From: Elusimicrobiota bacterium
Lineage (GTDB): Bacteria > Elusimicrobiota > Elusimicrobia > Elusimicrobiales > Elusimicrobiaceae
Assembly (NCBI GenBank): GCA_031258375.1
Contig: JAIRMX010000160.1
Location: 1 to 7,213 of the forward strand
Direction: 5' to 3'
DNA: 7,213 nt
Positions within the stretch are counted from its first letter, which is position 1. Each line of letters opens with the position of its first letter. The notes below the pieces were generated by a model. That model saw nothing but the letters and a program-made list of their open reading frames with translations. It made no database searches and was not told the DNA's origin. Made by a program: the position numbers and the translations under genes. Shown here in pieces: positions 5,836 through 7,213 of the stretch.

Positions 5836-6414
5836 ATGAAATCAATAAAAGGTACGCAAACCGAGAAAAACGTGCTCACGGCATTTGCCGGCGAATCGCA
5901 GGCAAGAAATAGATATACTTTTTTTGCTTCTGCCGCAAAGAAAGAGGGCTATGTGCAGATAAGTAAAATATTTGAAGAAACCGCAGGACAGGAAAAAGAA
6001 CACGCCGAGCGGCTTTTTAAATTTTTGGAAGGCGGAGAAGCTGAAATTACAGGGTCTTTTCCGGCCGGAGTAATCGGGAAAACGGCTGATAATTTAAAAG
6101 AAGCGGCCGCAGGCGAAGATTATGAATGGCAAACAATGTACCCGTCTTTTGCAAAAATAGCTAAAGAAGAAGGATTTGATGAAATTTCTTCCGTTATGGA
6201 ACATATTGCTATTGCGGAAAAAGAACATTCAAAACGTTATAAAGCTTTACGCGCAAACATAGAAGCAGGCAAAGTATTTAAAAAAGACGAAAAAACCACA
6301 TGGCGATGTTTAAATTGCGGCTATATACACAGCAATTCGCAAACCGCGCCGGAAAAATGCCCCGCTTGCGCTCATCCGCAGGCATATTTTGAGCTTTTAG
6401 GAGAAAATTGGTAA
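5836..6414 (+). CDS. rbr: Rubrerythrin (NADH-linked peroxidase, diiron plus rubredoxin domains)
   Basis: This 192-residue protein is a classical rubrerythrin that reduces hydrogen peroxide to water in the cytoplasm of anaerobes, using electrons from rubredoxin-type carriers. Diiron ligands of the ferritin-like domain fall at E20, E53, H56, E94, E97 and E128/H131, in the motifs ESQARNRY, EKEHAERL, EDYEW and AEKEHSKRY. The C-terminal rubredoxin-like domain has C158-x2-C161 and C175-x2-C178. I chose ATG 5836: an in-frame TTG at 5818 lies upstream of and overlaps the Shine-Dalgarno itself, which excludes it. It is the first gene of the oxygen-defence group, with a 13-base gap to tpx. All metal ligands are present. 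Confidence 0.96.
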   Translation: MKSIKGTQTEKNVLTAFAGESQARNRYTFFASAAKKEGYVQISKIFEETAGQEKEHAERLFKFLEGGEAEITGSFPAGVIGKTADNLKEAAAGEDYEWQTMYPSFAKIAKEEGFDEISSVMEHIAIAEKEHSKRYKALRANIEAGKVFKKDEKTTWRCLNCGYIHSNSQTAPEKCPACAHPQAYFELLGENW

Positions 6415-6427
6415 TATAGTAGATTTT

Positions 6428-6934
6428 ATGGAAAGAACGGTTCTTGCAAACGGACAGACTCTTCATCTCGAAGGAAATGCTTTGGAAACAGGCAAAGCCG
6501 CGCCGGATTTCACGCTTACCGCAACTGATATGAAAGATATTTCCCTTAAATCTTTTAAGGGGAACATAGTCATTTTATCAATAGTGCCTTCTTTGGATAC
6601 GCCGGTTTGCACTTTGCAGACTAGACGTTTTAATAAAGAGGCGGCCACAATGGCAGACAGCGTAAAATTTATCACCATAAGCCGCGACTTGCCTTTTGCG
6701 CAAAGCCGCTGGCTGCAAAATGCGGGCGCGGATAAAATTATTGCGCTTTCAGATTATAAGAACACTTCGTTTTCAAAAGATTACGGGGTTTTTATAAAAG
6801 AATGGTTTTTGCTTGCGCGCTCCGTTTTCGTTTTGGATAAAGAAGGAGTTGTGAAATACGCCGAATATGTAAAAGACGAAGGAAACGAGCCGGATTATAA
6901 TTCCGCCTTATCTGCGGCCAAGCAATTGCTTTGA
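6428..6934 (+). CDS. tpx: Thiol peroxidase Tpx, one-cysteine variant
   Basis: This 168-residue peroxiredoxin of the Tpx subfamily reduces peroxides, classically with thioredoxin. The N-terminal beta hairpin (GQTLHLEG), the APDFTL strand and the active-site PSLDTPVCTLQTRRF are in place. Cys61 is the peroxidatic cysteine, with T58/P54 and R-containing surroundings. The family's DLPFAQSR motif is at 87-94, but where E. coli Tpx has RFC (Cys95, the resolving cysteine) this protein has RWL. Cys61 is the only cysteine in the whole sequence, so the usual intramolecular disulfide cannot form; recycling must use an external thiol or another reductant. The gene starts 13 bases after rbr with no visible Shine-Dalgarno (tatagtagatttt), which suggests translational coupling or leaderless-like initiation. 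Family identity is certain; the one-cysteine mechanism is inferred. Confidence 0.95.
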   Translation: MERTVLANGQTLHLEGNALETGKAAPDFTLTATDMKDISLKSFKGNIVILSIVPSLDTPVCTLQTRRFNKEAATMADSVKFITISRDLPFAQSRWLQNAGADKIIALSDYKNTSFSKDYGVFIKEWFLLARSVFVLDKEGVVKYAEYVKDEGNEPDYNSALSAAKQLL

Positions 6935-6938
6935 TGTT

Positions 6939-6997
6939 ATTGCGAGCCGACGGTTTTTGCAGCCTGCCCCCGAAAGCTGTAATCGGAGGCAGGCAAT
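6939..6997. repeat. Intergenic hairpin repeat (ATTGC ... GCAAT type) between tpx and desulfoferrodoxin
   Basis: The inner stem GCCTGCCCCCGA (6962-6973) pairs with TCGGAGGCAGGC (6983-6994), 12 base pairs with one mismatch, around a nine-base loop. Outside it ATTGC (6939-6943, in TTATTGCGAG) pairs with GCAAT (6993-6997, in GCAATCTGG). The outer ends resemble the 'ATTGCGAG...GCAATCT' intergenic palindromes seen in many bacterial genomes. No T-run follows closely, so it is less like an intrinsic terminator than a dispersed repeat. It may attenuate or stabilise the transcript between tpx and the next gene. Confidence 0.65.
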
Positions 6998-7025
6998 CTG
7001 GAGTTATTTTTAAAAAGAGGTTTTT

Positions 7026-7213
7026 ATGACAAAATTAAACGAATTATACAAATGCGAACTTTGCGGAAATATTGTGGAAATCGCGCACGCCGGCGACGGA
7101 GAACTTGTTTGCTGCGCAAAGCCGATGAAACTTTTGGTTGCCGGCGCTACTGACGGCGCGCAGGAAAAACATGTTCCCGTGATAGAAAAAACGGAAGACG
7201 GCTATCTTGTAAA
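7026..7213 (+). CDS. dfx: Desulfoferrodoxin (superoxide reductase), partial: N-terminal 62 codons, cut by the window end
   Basis: The start is ATG 7026 with GAGG five bases upstream. Residues 1-36 form the desulforedoxin-type iron centre: C10-x2-C13 (YKCELCGN) and the adjacent C29-C30 (LVCCAKPM). The second domain begins with QEKHVPV, where E47 and H49 match the conserved glutamate and first histidine ligand of the superoxide-reducing Fe(His)4(Cys) site. The remaining ligands lie beyond the window. It would reduce superoxide to hydrogen peroxide, which rubrerythrin and Tpx encoded just upstream could then remove. Presence of the N-terminal iron centre makes it a two-iron (class I) form. It is probably co-transcribed with rbr and tpx unless the hairpin repeat upstream ends the transcript. 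Confidence 0.93.
   Translation, partial: MTKLNELYKCELCGNIVEIAHAGDGELVCCAKPMKLLVAGATDGAQEKHVPVIEKTEDGYLV

Noticed and set aside
6278..6678. Minus-strand ORFs opposite the rbr end and tpx
   Set aside because: They are shadows of two clearly conserved genes.
6962..6994. Hairpin considered as an intrinsic terminator after tpx
   Set aside because: The stem is strong, but the sequence directly after it is AATCTGGAGTTA rather than a T-run; it fits a dispersed intergenic repeat better.

Overview
The window looks like a low-GC, strictly anaerobic bacterium, most probably of the Elusimicrobiota (Elusimicrobium/Endomicrobium type). This placement is an inference from three things: a type IV pilin-like protein with the FTLIELLVVVLIIGILAAIALPQY-type N-terminus and the C-terminal C...KVCQS pattern common in that phylum's many pilins; an anaerobe's oxygen-defence set (rubrerythrin, thiol peroxidase, desulfoferrodoxin); and AT-rich intergenic DNA. 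No rRNA or tRNA gene is present to confirm it.

Left part (about 60-4557, all minus strand, so read right to left): the replication-initiation block dnaA, dnaN and a small DUF721/DciA-like gene. recF is absent from its usual place after dnaN. The 136-base gap between dnaA and dnaN is AT-rich and carries DnaA-box-like nonamers in opposed orientation, so it is the best candidate for oriC. After the DciA-like gene comes accessory DNA. It holds a short chimeric ORF that looks like the start of a DUF1016 (YhcG-type) nuclease joined to an internal piece of a RhuM-type protein, and then an intact Schlafen/AlbA_2-domain putative regulator with a GHKL-like ATPase region, a KGKS tandem repeat and a winged-helix tail.

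Middle (4558-5835): a divergent promoter region, then a pilin-like gene whose coding frame has no AUG. A well-placed Shine-Dalgarno and ATG sit upstream but one frame off. The two frames meet at a T6G run (T TTT TTG) just before the out-of-frame stop. The gene is therefore a one-base-indel pseudogene or OFF variant, a recoded gene, or a gene with an unusual start. It is followed by about 390 bases without a convincing gene, which contain a 12-base tandem repeat with an inverted repeat, a diverged copy of a dispersed hairpin repeat, a tiny minus-strand ORF with a good Shine-Dalgarno, and the promoter of the next operon.

Right part (5836-7213, plus strand): rubrerythrin, thiol peroxidase and the first 62 codons of desulfoferrodoxin. 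Together they would reduce superoxide to peroxide (desulfoferrodoxin) and peroxides to water or alcohols (rubrerythrin, Tpx) without releasing oxygen. The Tpx has only one cysteine and lacks the usual resolving cysteine. A strong hairpin repeat lies between tpx and the desulfoferrodoxin gene.

I found no clear new multi-gene system. The most unusual items are the frame-broken pilin, the chimeric DUF1016/RhuM fragment, the one-cysteine Tpx, and small deviations in two conserved DnaA motifs.
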